This document shows positions 1 through 5,274 of a stretch of 6,255 bases of DNA, piece after piece. The first letter of the stretch is position 1. Each line of letters begins with the position of its first letter. Source of the DNA: Claveliimonas ammoniilytica (GTDB lineage: Bacteria; Bacillota; Clostridia; Lachnospirales; Lachnospiraceae); NCBI RefSeq assembly GCF_025567415.1, contig NZ_JAOQJV010000031.1, forward strand, positions 1 through 6,255. Direction: 5' to 3'. Under the pieces are notes generated by a model. That model did not search any database, was not told the origin of the DNA, and saw only the letters and a list, made by a program, of their open reading frames with translations. The position numbers and the translations under genes are program-made.

Positions 1-106
1 CTTCGCCGTCGGGGTGATTACCCTACGCATTACCTGAGGTTCATGTCAAGGCTGGCGGACGGCTTAGAAAACCTATAACGTGGTAACGTCAATCCCACGA
101 AAAAAA
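1..106. repeat. Terminal direct repeat, left copy
   Basis: These 106 bases are identical, base for base, to 6150-6255. The match starts at the first base of the window and stops at the last, so neither copy has unique sequence outside it. That pattern is expected when a circular molecule is written linearly with an overlap, giving a 6149-bp unit. A true tandem duplication or long direct repeats flanking an element cannot be excluded. The copy contains small dyads: GGGT/ACCC (12-15/20-23), GCCGTC/GACGGC (5-10/58-63) and CGTGG/CCACG (79-83/95-99). Confidence 0.95.
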
Positions 107-159
107 TGATTGACCCAAAAAATTTTCGGAAAAGCGTCGATTTTGGGTGTGCATTTCAT

Positions 160-187
160 ACCCCTTTGTCCAAATGAGTGAAGGGGT
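160..187. other. Inverted repeat with 7-bp arms, possible oriT-like or origin hairpin
   Basis: ACCCCTT (160-166) and AAGGGGT (181-187) are perfect complements around a 14-base loop. The architecture, C-run arm, loop, G-run arm, resembles oriT hairpins recognised by MOBT/Rep_trans relaxases such as that of ICEBs1. The similarity is in architecture only; no nick site can be assigned and no relaxase gene is in the window. It may equally be a stem of a longer RNA structure. Confidence 0.25.
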
Positions 188-289
188 TCATTCCGGATAG
201 CAAAAAACGGAAGCCTTTTCGCTTGAAAAATTGAATAAGTCATTCACTAAGACTTTATTTCTGATGATAGCCACTTTAGTAGGTACGCC

Positions 290-418
290 GTGATTTCTGT
301 ATTTCAGAATAGCGAGAACTCCGGCTATGAGTATCAGGTTGCCCCTGATATGGCGATGACAGTCAGAATGATAATGATACTTCTCTACGGAGCTGGCGGA
401 GTACCCGGCAGAGGTTAG
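290..418 (+). CDS. Possible 42-residue small protein, unrecognised
   Basis: From a GTG at 290 the frame stays open for 42 codons to a TAG at 416-418. The N-terminal half is polar (ISVFQNSENSGYEYQ) and is followed by an APDMAMTVRMIMILLYGAGG stretch that could be a short membrane segment, then VPGRG. The frame is open from 251 but offers no ATG before codon 21. The ribosome binding site is poor (AGTAGG around 277-282). The stretch overlaps the TATCAGG/CCTGATA hairpin, so it may be structured non-coding sequence instead. I do not recognise the protein; without conservation data this is a weak call. Confidence 0.2.
   Translation: MISVFQNSENSGYEYQVAPDMAMTVRMIMILLYGAGGVPGRG
331..351 (+). other. 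Perfect 7-bp hairpin with 5-base loop
   Basis: TATCAGG (332-338) and CCTGATA (344-350) pair perfectly around TTGCC, with an outer G331-T351 wobble. It is not followed by a T-run, so it is not an intrinsic terminator. It is the tightest hairpin in the middle of the non-coding region and supports a structured-RNA or DNA-origin reading of that region. Confidence 0.4.
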
Positions 419-503
419 AACCCTATGATACAGATAAGCAGTCTGTTCCTTAGTGATTTCCCATAAGCATTTTGCTTGGCAAGGGGTGTTGAGAACAAAT
501 ATT

Positions 504-561
504 GCTATGACCGATTAGGAAATGAGTCGGTCAGGTACATAGCCATAATGCGGTGGCTATG
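504..561 (+). promoter_or_regulatory. Two mutually exclusive hairpins ahead of the parA ribosome binding site
   Basis: Structure A pairs GCTATG (504-509) with CATAGC (538-543) and encloses ACCGA/TCGGT (510-514/527-531). Structure B pairs CATAGCCA (538-545) with TGGCTATG (554-561), an 8-bp perfect stem around TAATGCGG. Both need bases 538-543, so only one can form at a time. Structure B ends about 10 bases before the parA Shine-Dalgarno (572-578). This geometry is typical of leader RNAs that switch between folds to control translation or elongation; as DNA, the dyads could be an operator for ParA or ParB autoregulation. The pairings are visible directly; the regulatory role is inferred. Confidence 0.4.
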
Positions 562-571
562 AATTTTCAGA

Positions 572-578
572 AAGGAGG
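572..578 (+). promoter_or_regulatory. parA ribosome binding site (decides the GTG start)
   Basis: AAGGAGG lies 10 bases before GTG at 589-591. An upstream in-frame GTG at 553 would place this Shine-Dalgarno inside the gene and the start inside hairpin B, so 589 is the better start. Confidence 0.75.
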
Positions 579-588
579 GCAAAAAGAA

Positions 589-1413
589 GTGTCAAACTGC
601 AAAACGATTTCCGTATGTAACCAGAAAGGCGGAGTCGGAAAAACCACCACAACCGTTAATCTTGGAGTCGGGCTTGCAATGCAGGGCAAGAAAGTATTGC
701 TCATAGACGCAGACCCGCAGGGCGATTTAACGACTTGTCTTGGTTGGCAGGATACAGACGGTTTGGGTATCACGCTTGCAACGAAACTCACAGATGTAAT
801 CAATGAAACGATGACAGACCCTATGGTTGGTATCCTGCACCACGAAGAAGGTGTTGACCTTGTTCCGGCAAACCTTGAGCTTTCAGCAATGGAATTTAAC
901 CTTGTAAACGCAATGAGCAGAGAAACTACACTCAAGAATTATCTGAGTCAAGTGAAGAACAGATATGATTATGTAATTATAGACTGTATGCCTTCACTTG
1001 GTATGGTTACTCTCAATGCTTTATCGGCGGCAGACAGTGTTATCATTCCGGTTCAGGCTCAGTATTTGCCTGCAAAGGGTATGACACAGCTTGTGCAGAC
1101 CATTTCAAAAGTAAAGAAGTATATCAATCCGGATATTAAGATAGACGGTATGCTGCTTACTTTGGTGGATAGCCGAACAAACCTTGCAAAGAGTACGGTG
1201 GAAGCACTCAGGGCAAACTTCGGTAATCAGATAAGGATGTATCGAACACAAATCCCGATTGCCGTAAAAGCCGCTGAAACTTCTTCCAAAGGTAAAAGCA
1301 TTTATGCTTATGAGCCAAACAGCACAGTGTCTAAGGCATACGCTGAATTTACAAAGGAGGTGTTAGCCGATGGCAGGAAGAAAGAGCGACTTCACTCTCA
1401 CGAAGCTCGATGA
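589..1413 (+). CDS. parA: ParA-family partition ATPase
   Basis: A 274-residue P-loop ATPase of the ParA/MinD (Soj) type that, with ParB and a centromere site, segregates plasmids and low-copy mobile elements by ATP-dependent binding to the nucleoid. The deviant Walker A motif KGGVGKTT, with the signature first lysine, is at residues 13-20. The A' motif IDADPQGDLT is at 39-48 and the Walker B region VIIDCMPSLG at 129-138. The protein starts almost at the Walker box, with no N-terminal helix-turn-helix, as in type Ib/chromosomal-like ParA, so autoregulation through its own HTH is not expected. Length is normal for the family. GTG at 589 is chosen because of the AAGGAGG at 572-578. The end overlaps parB by 44 bp, indicating translational coupling. 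The order fits the maintenance module of Tn1549/Tn916-like elements or a plasmid. Confidence 0.93.
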   Translation: MSNCKTISVCNQKGGVGKTTTTVNLGVGLAMQGKKVLLIDADPQGDLTTCLGWQDTDGLGITLATKLTDVINETMTDPMVGILHHEEGVDLVPANLELSAMEFNLVNAMSRETTLKNYLSQVKNRYDYVIIDCMPSLGMVTLNALSAADSVIIPVQAQYLPAKGMTQLVQTISKVKKYINPDIKIDGMLLTLVDSRTNLAKSTVEALRANFGNQIRMYRTQIPIAVKAAETSSKGKSIYAYEPNSTVSKAYAEFTKEVLADGRKKERLHSHEAR

Positions 1414-2320
1414 TTTATTTACCACGCAGGCACAGAGAGATGAAGAACAGCTTTCAAAAATCCGAGATATTCCGTTAGAGCTGATTGATGATTTCCCCGA
1501 CCACCCGTTTAAGGTCAGGGACGATGAAGATATGATGCAGCTTGTGGAGAGTGTCAAGGAAAGAGGAGTTATTACTCCGGCAACGGTAAGGCAGAAAGAG
1601 GACGGCAGATACGAACTTGTTTCAGGACACAGACGAAAGCGAGCTTGTGAACTGGCAGGATTTGAAACCCTGAGAAGTGAGATTGTAGACCTGAACAGAG
1701 ATGAAGCGACCATTTTAATGGTTGAAAGTAATTTCCAGAGGTCAGAGATATTGCCGAGTGAAAAAGCCTTTGCCTATAAAATGCGTTTGGAAGCAATGAA
1801 AAGGCAGGGACAAAGAACAGATTTAACTTCTACACCACTGGTGGAGAAGTTGGCAGGTAAAGATGCCCTTTCGGTTTCTCGTATTGGAGAAGAAGTAGGG
1901 GAAAGTCGTGAACAAATACGCAGGTATATTCGCCTGACAAACCTTGTTCCTGAATTGCTTGAATTTGTTGACGAGGGGCGTATTAAAATGCGTCCTGCCG
2001 TAGAACTTTCCTATCTTGACGAAGATTGCCAGCGTGATGTGGTTGACGAAATCGACCTGAATGACGCTACCCCGTCACACGACCAGACAATCCGTATGCG
2101 AAAGTTATTCAACGAGGGCAACCTTACAACAGAAGCAATCCACGCTGTTATGTCTGAGGAAAAGCCGAACCAAAAGGAAAAAATCGTGTTGAGGGGCGAC
2201 AGAGTAAGACAGCTTATCCCGAAAAACATTCCCGTCAGTCAGACGGAGGATTTTGTCTGCAAGGCATTGGAGCATTACAACAAGTTTTTGCGTAACCGTG
2301 CAGAGCGTGACAGCAGATAG
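1370..2320 (+). CDS. parB: ParB/Spo0J-family partition protein
   Basis: A 316-residue centromere-binding partner of ParA. The N-terminal ParB/Srx nuclease-like (CTPase-type) domain spans about residues 30-125 and includes IPLELIDDFPDHPF near 34-47 and the arginine motif SGHRRKRA at 85-92, the family's GERR-type CTP-binding box. A helix-turn-helix lies at about 167-192 (LSVSRIGEEVGESREQIRRY). The C-terminal part, about 270-316, is basic and would carry dimerisation. The start is set by AAAGGAGGTG at 1353-1362, nine bases from the ATG and inside the end of parA. The gene is complete. No canonical Spo0J-type parS palindrome is evident in the window, so its target may be the non-canonical repeats just downstream (2354-2443). 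In elements of this kind ParB homologues may also act as regulators; that cannot be judged here. Confidence 0.93.
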   Translation: MAGRKSDFTLTKLDDLFTTQAQRDEEQLSKIRDIPLELIDDFPDHPFKVRDDEDMMQLVESVKERGVITPATVRQKEDGRYELVSGHRRKRACELAGFETLRSEIVDLNRDEATILMVESNFQRSEILPSEKAFAYKMRLEAMKRQGQRTDLTSTPLVEKLAGKDALSVSRIGEEVGESREQIRRYIRLTNLVPELLEFVDEGRIKMRPAVELSYLDEDCQRDVVDEIDLNDATPSHDQTIRMRKLFNEGNLTTEAIHAVMSEEKPNQKEKIVLRGDRVRQLIPKNIPVSQTEDFVCKALEHYNKFLRNRAERDSR

Positions 2321-2353
2321 CCTGTTTTACAGTTCCCCTTTCTCACACTCTAA

Positions 2354-2443
2354 CCCCTTAGTTATACTTCTACCTACCGAAAATGATATATATTATCTCA
2401 CTTGAATATAACTATCTCAAAGTATATGTCTATCTCTAAGGGG
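2354..2443. repeat. TATCTC direct repeats between 8-bp inverted repeats; candidate parS
   Basis: TATCTC occurs at 2394-2399, 2413-2418 and 2431-2436, steps of 19 and 18 bases. AT-rich spacers (AATATAAC, TATATGTC) make the repeat unit partly similar over a longer length. The block is bounded by CCCCTTAG (2354-2361) and its exact complement CTAAGGGG (2436-2443). It sits immediately after parB, outside any gene. Phased direct repeats next to parAB are the usual form of non-Spo0J centromeres and of iterons. Assignment as the ParB site is inference from position and form. Confidence 0.4.
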
Positions 2444-2466
2444 CAATCGCACAGTATGAACGGACT

Positions 2467-2494
2467 GGAGGTGTATGGTAAAATGAAAAATTAA
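2467..2494 (+). CDS. Possible leader peptide MKN with its own ribosome binding site
   Basis: GGAGGTG at 2467-2473 is followed 11 bases later by ATG AAA AAT TAA (2483-2494). An overlapping ATG at 2475 gives MVK. The same bases contain a promoter-like extended -10, TGGTAAAAT (2476-2484), whose transcript would start too late to include the peptide. Both readings cannot hold for the same transcript. The peptide is only meaningful if transcription comes from parAB. Confidence 0.15.
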
Positions 2495-2516
2495 CGAAAA
2501 ATCCGTATTTGTTTTT

Positions 2517-2535
2517 CGGCAGGTAAATTCTGCCG
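2517..2535 (+). promoter_or_regulatory. Leader hairpin CGGCAG/CTGCCG
   Basis: CGGCAG (2517-2522) pairs perfectly with CTGCCG (2530-2535) around a 7-base loop. It lies 20 bases before the terminator-like hairpin at 2552-2581 in the untranslated leader of the surface protein gene. It may be the first stem of an attenuator. No function can be read from it alone. Confidence 0.35.
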
Positions 2536-2551
2536 TAAGAAAAAATCCATA

Positions 2552-2589
2552 AAGGCACATCGTAGCGATACGGTGTGTTTTCAATTTTT
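2552..2589 (+). terminator. Terminator-like hairpin in the adhesin leader; candidate attenuator
   Basis: CACATCGTA (2556-2564) pairs with TACGGTGTG (2569-2577) around a GCGA tetraloop of the stable GNRA type; the stem has one T-G wobble. AAGG/TTTT (2552-2555/2578-2581) can extend it. It is followed by TTTTCAATTTTT (2578-2589), a good U-tract. The adhesin Shine-Dalgarno AGGAGG (2592-2597) begins three bases later, leaving no room for a promoter between hairpin and gene. Transcripts must therefore read through it, which suggests attenuation. It could also simply dampen read-through from parAB. Confidence 0.55.
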
Positions 2590-2604
2590 ACAGGAGGAAA
2601 CGCA

Positions 2605-4938
2605 ATGATAAAGTCAAAATTCAAAAGAGTCACGTCGCTTTTCTTGGCGACCCTTATGTGTGTGACCACTTTTGCAGGCATTGGCTCGACAACAGCATAT
2701 GCTGCTTCGGGAGAAAAAGCCGATGTTTATATGGTCGATTTCCCTCGTGATGGCGATGCTAATTACGATGGGGTATGGGGACACAGCAATTTGACCTTGA
2801 AAAATGGTTGGCATACCGGACGTTCCAATTTTACCAATCTTAAGGCTATTGGCTCATACTCAGGCAATGTTGCTTATTGTATTGAGCCGGGAATTTCGCT
2901 CAAGGTCGGTCAGACAATGAATAAGTATGACGAAAATTATTTTAATAACCTTGCAGCCAACGGGGTTATTTCCGGAGATGAAATCCGTCTTTTCGTTGGT
3001 CGTATTTTACAGTATGGCTATCGTGGGACAATCTCGACATCTTGGAGGTCACAGAATGAAGCAGCAGCAAACAGCATTGCACAGGCTTATGCTACACAGC
3101 TTCTTATCTGGGAAACTGTTATCGGAGAGCGTGATGCGAACTTCAATCATGTAGCAGCCAGTGGTTGCAGCAATGTGAAAGATGTCATCAATGCAAAGCA
3201 TCCGCTCCGCAATAAGATTTTCAGTTATTACAACAGTATGGTGCAGAGTGTACAGAACCATGCAACCATACCGAGCTTTTGTAATAAATCATCCGGTTCG
3301 GCAAAGACAATAGAACTTGAGTGGAACGGAAGCAAGTACACAACTACTCTGACAGACTCCAATAATGTGCTGTCCAAATATAATTTCAAGGCAAGCATCA
3401 GTGGAGTGAGCTTTTCAGTGAATGGTAACAAACTTACTGTTTCTATGGATACTGCACCGAGTAAGGAATTTACGATTACCGCAACGAAGAAAAATGCAGT
3501 ACGAAGAGGTGTGGTTGTATGGTCAGAGGGTAAACACGGTCAGAACTCCAGTGTGCAGGATGTTGTCAGCTATGCTCAGGAAGTAAGCGACAGTATCAAC
3601 GGTTTTGTGAAGATGAAAGTCAGCTATGGTTCTTGTCAGATTGTAAAGACCAGTGAGGACGGCAAGGTTGACGGTATCAACTTCACGATTACCGGAAACG
3701 GTATCAATCAGACGGTTACAACAGCTAATGGCGGTAAGTTCCAGATTGATAACCTTATGCCGGGTATCTATACCGTAACCGAGCAGGCATACGATAAGTA
3801 CGAGCCGCAGGAAACACATAGAGTTACTGTTGTGGCAGGGCAGGTTGCAAAGGTCACTTTCAATAACAAATTGAAGCGTGGCGACCTTCAGGTAGTGAAG
3901 TCCTCAGAAGATAACCTTGTTGAAGGTGTGAAGTTCCATCTTTACGGTACTTCTCTTTCCGATGATGCTGTTGACCAGTATGCAGTTACAGACAAAAACG
4001 GTGTGGCAACTTTCAAAGATGTGCTTATCAGTGGTTCTGAACCATATACCCTTGAAGAAGTAGACACGGCTATCCGTTATGTTGTGCCGAAAAATCAGAC
4101 TGCACCAGTGAAGTGGAAAGAAGTAACCACAAGAAACTTCAATAACATTTTGAAGAAATTTACTGTAACAGTAACAAAGAGCGACGCTGAGAAAGGCGAA
4201 GCACAGGGCAATGCCAAACTTTCGGGAGCAGTTTACGGTATCTATAAGGGCGAAACGCTTGTAGATAAGTATGTTACTGATGAAAACGGTCAGTTCACTA
4301 CTAAAGAATATGTTTGTGATACCGACTGGACAATCCGAGAAATTACTCCGTCAGAGGGGTATTTGCTTGATAAGACTATCCATGAAGTAGGTGCAGACCC
4401 GAAACTTTATGAGGTAGAACACAACCTTACTTCCAATGATGTAATCGAGCAGGTAATCAAAGGCAATGTGGCTATCATTAAACACACTGATGATGGAGAA
4501 ACAAAGATTGAAACTCCTGAAAAGGGTGCTTCCTTTGAGATTTATCTGAAATCTGCTGGAAGCTATGACGCAGCCAATAAAGACGAGAGAGATACTATCG
4601 TTTGCGATGAAAATGGCTTCGGTCAGACAAAAGATATGCCGTATGGTATTTATACCGTACACCAGACTTCCGGTTGGGAAGGCAGAGAGATGATGGACGA
4701 TTTTGATGTGTTCATTTCACAGAACGCACAGACCTACCGTTATCTTATCAATAACCGTAACTTTGAGAGCTTTGTCAATGTAGTCAAGGTGGACGCAGAA
4801 AGCGGAAAGAGTATTCCGTATGCAGGAGCAGGATTTAAGATTTACGACCCACAGGGCAATCAGGTCAAAATGACCTTTGCGGTATGCTCCTCAGTGCTAT
4901 TCATGAAGAAGAAGGCGAAGAAAAGCTTCATCTTCTGA
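2605..4938 (+). CDS. Truncated thioester-domain / Cna-B (SpaA-like) surface adhesin
   Basis: A secreted surface protein of 777 residues whose original C-terminus is missing. ATG 2605 is chosen over an upstream in-frame GTG (2575) because AGGAGG at 2592-2597 is seven bases before it and it starts a good signal peptide: KSKFKR, a hydrophobic core, then cleavage near AYAA (31-34). A thioester domain follows, with VAYCIEPG (Cys92) and TQLLIW (Gln165) as the likely Cys-Gln thioester pair used for covalent host binding. Cna-B-type modules begin near 342 (CQIVKTS), 426 (GDLQVVKSS), 519 (FTVTVTKSD) and 621 (VAIIKHTD), with a fifth started near 724 (VNVVKVDAES). Isopeptide lysines are visible, with the matching glutamate in YTVTE, YTLEE and WTIRE. 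The fifth module breaks after about DPQGNQVKMT; the last ~20 residues (FAVCSSVLFMKKKAKK...) are out-of-frame reading of another gene's tail. No LPXTG motif or membrane anchor remains, so surface display is probably lost. Homologues in conjugative elements are usually longer and wall-anchored. Confidence 0.85.
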   Translation: MIKSKFKRVTSLFLATLMCVTTFAGIGSTTAYAASGEKADVYMVDFPRDGDANYDGVWGHSNLTLKNGWHTGRSNFTNLKAIGSYSGNVAYCIEPGISLKVGQTMNKYDENYFNNLAANGVISGDEIRLFVGRILQYGYRGTISTSWRSQNEAAANSIAQAYATQLLIWETVIGERDANFNHVAASGCSNVKDVINAKHPLRNKIFSYYNSMVQSVQNHATIPSFCNKSSGSAKTIELEWNGSKYTTTLTDSNNVLSKYNFKASISGVSFSVNGNKLTVSMDTAPSKEFTITATKKNAVRRGVVVWSEGKHGQNSSVQDVVSYAQEVSDSINGFVKMKVSYGSCQIVKTSEDGKVDGINFTITGNGINQTVTTANGGKFQIDNLMPGIYTVTEQAYDKYEPQETHRVTVVAGQVAKVTFNNKLKRGDLQVVKSSEDNLVEGVKFHLYGTSLSDDAVDQYAVTDKNGVATFKDVLISGSEPYTLEEVDTAIRYVVPKNQTAPVKWKEVTTRNFNNILKKFTVTVTKSDAEKGEAQGNAKLSGAVYGIYKGETLVDKYVTDENGQFTTKEYVCDTDWTIREITPSEGYLLDKTIHEVGADPKLYEVEHNLTSNDVIEQVIKGNVAIIKHTDDGETKIETPEKGASFEIYLKSAGSYDAANKDERDTIVCDENGFGQTKDMPYGIYTVHQTSGWEGREMMDDFDVFISQNAQTYRYLINNRNFESFVNVVKVDAESGKSIPYAGAGFKIYDPQGNQVKMTFAVCSSVLFMKKKAKKSFIF

Positions 4939-5012
4939 TGGTAGATGACCACATTCCGGCAGGTGCAAAGCTCTATTAAGATGATGTAAAGATGTACCGT
5001 TTTACCGAATAG
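4875..5012 (+). pseudogene. 3' remnant of an unrecognised gene joined to the broken adhesin
   Basis: In the frame one base behind the adhesin's (codons beginning at 4875, 4878, 4881), the sequence encodes LCGMLLSAIHEEEGEEKL, then HLLMVDDHIPAGAKLY to a TAA at 4977-4979, then DDVKMYRFTE to a TAG at 5010-5012. The composition is that of a real protein, whereas the adhesin frame here gives a lysine-rich nonsense tail. The clean continuation after TAA suggests a CAA-to-TAA change within ten codons of the original end. There is no start codon with a ribosome binding site (ATG 4884 has none), so it is probably not translated. I do not recognise the family; it is presumably a gene that lay downstream of the adhesin in the parent element. 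Confidence 0.5.
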
Positions 5013-5128
5013 ACGGGACGTACTTCATTTGATAAAAAACTGAAAAAACAGCGATTTACATCAAACTTACATCATTTGATGCAGAAATCGGTGCAAGCAA
5101 GAAAAAATCGCATAATCAGTGCAATGAG

Positions 5129-5160
5129 TGGGCAATTCCAATCGGGATTGCCCATTTTCT
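5129..5160 (+). terminator. Intrinsic terminator after the adhesin/remnant
   Basis: TGGGCAAT (5129-5136) pairs with ATTGCCCA (5147-5154). The inner T-G and CC/GG pairs extend the stem to about 11 bp around an AATC tetraloop, and TTTTCT follows. It ends the leftward operon and isolates merR. Between 5013 and 5128 I see no gene, only a 7-bp dyad CATCAAA/TTTGATG (5059-5065/5075-5081). Confidence 0.8.
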
Positions 5161-5215
5161 GAATGGACAGAAATACAAATCGGGAATTTGTATAAAATAT
5201 TTTTTGAAAAAACTG

Positions 5216-5246
5216 TTGACTCCTACGTTGCGTAATGGTTTAAAGT
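5216..5246 (+). promoter_or_regulatory. MerR-type promoter/operator with 19-bp spacer
   Basis: TTGACT (5216-5221) and TAAAGT (5241-5246) are separated by 19 bp, longer than the usual 17 and diagnostic of promoters that MerR-family proteins activate by twisting DNA. The spacer holds the dyad TACG-TTG-CGTA (5224-5234), with a less perfect extension (ACTC/GGGT-like) outside it. The merR gene starts about 29 bases downstream, so the protein very probably regulates itself from this site. Confidence 0.75.
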
Positions 5247-5260
5247 ATATTTATCGAGAG

Positions 5261-5266
5261 AGGAGG
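5261..5266 (+). promoter_or_regulatory. merR ribosome binding site before four consecutive ATGs
   Basis: AGGAGG is followed by ATG codons at 5269, 5272, 5275 and 5278, all in frame. Spacings are 2, 5, 8 and 11 bases. The third (5275) is best placed; the first is too close to be used efficiently. Confidence 0.7.
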
Positions 5267-5274
5267 AAATGATG

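Larger units (their letters stand above)
1..588 (+). other. Long hairpin-rich region without a convincing gene, upstream of parA
   Basis: No convincing protein gene is seen here; every frame is broken by stops or lacks a ribosome binding site. The region holds a dense series of short inverted repeats: ACCCAAAA/TTTTGGGT (113-120/141-148), ACCCCTT/AAGGGGT (160-166/181-187), TTCCG/CGGAA (191-195/208-212), TTCTG/CAGAA near 294-308, TATCAGG/CCTGATA (332-338/344-350), TGACCGA/TCGGTCA (508-514/527-533) and CATAGCCA/TGGCTATG (538-545/554-561). Such density suggests a structured RNA leader, a transfer or replication origin, or both. If the molecule is circular this region follows directly after the merR terminator. 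No known RNA family was recognised. Direction is given as that of parA and is an inference. Confidence 0.5.

Noticed and set aside
79..106. CGTGG/CCACG hairpin followed by an A-run as a terminator
   Set aside because: On the plus strand it is followed by A, and on the minus strand the T-run precedes the hairpin, so neither orientation fits an intrinsic terminator.
106..177. 23-codon frame starting MIDPKNFRKSVDF
   Set aside because: No ribosome binding site, an A-run before the ATG, and it coincides with the ACCCAAAA/TTTTGGGT and ACCCCTT hairpins; more likely non-coding.
223..259. Possible sigma-A promoters (TTGAAT, 17 bp, TTTATT)
   Set aside because: Each hexamer matches only four of six consensus bases in an AT-rich stretch; not strong enough to call the parA promoter.
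487..497. TGTT-GAG-AACA dyad as a Spo0J-like parS
   Set aside because: Too short and unlike the 16-bp parS palindrome; kept only as a possible small operator.
553..588. Upstream GTG start for parA
   Set aside because: It would put the Shine-Dalgarno inside the coding sequence and start within a hairpin arm; GTG 589 has the proper site.
567..935. 122-codon minus-strand open frame opposite parA
   Set aside because: It overlaps the conserved Walker motifs of parA on the opposite strand and has low-complexity composition; judged a shadow.
1363..1713. 116-codon open frame on the minus strand across parB
   Set aside because: It is the antisense shadow of a strongly supported parB, is rich in Ser/Leu and has no ribosome binding site or family features.
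2575..2604. Upstream GTG start for the adhesin
   Set aside because: It lies in the terminator stem, precedes the Shine-Dalgarno, and would add residues before a normal signal peptide.
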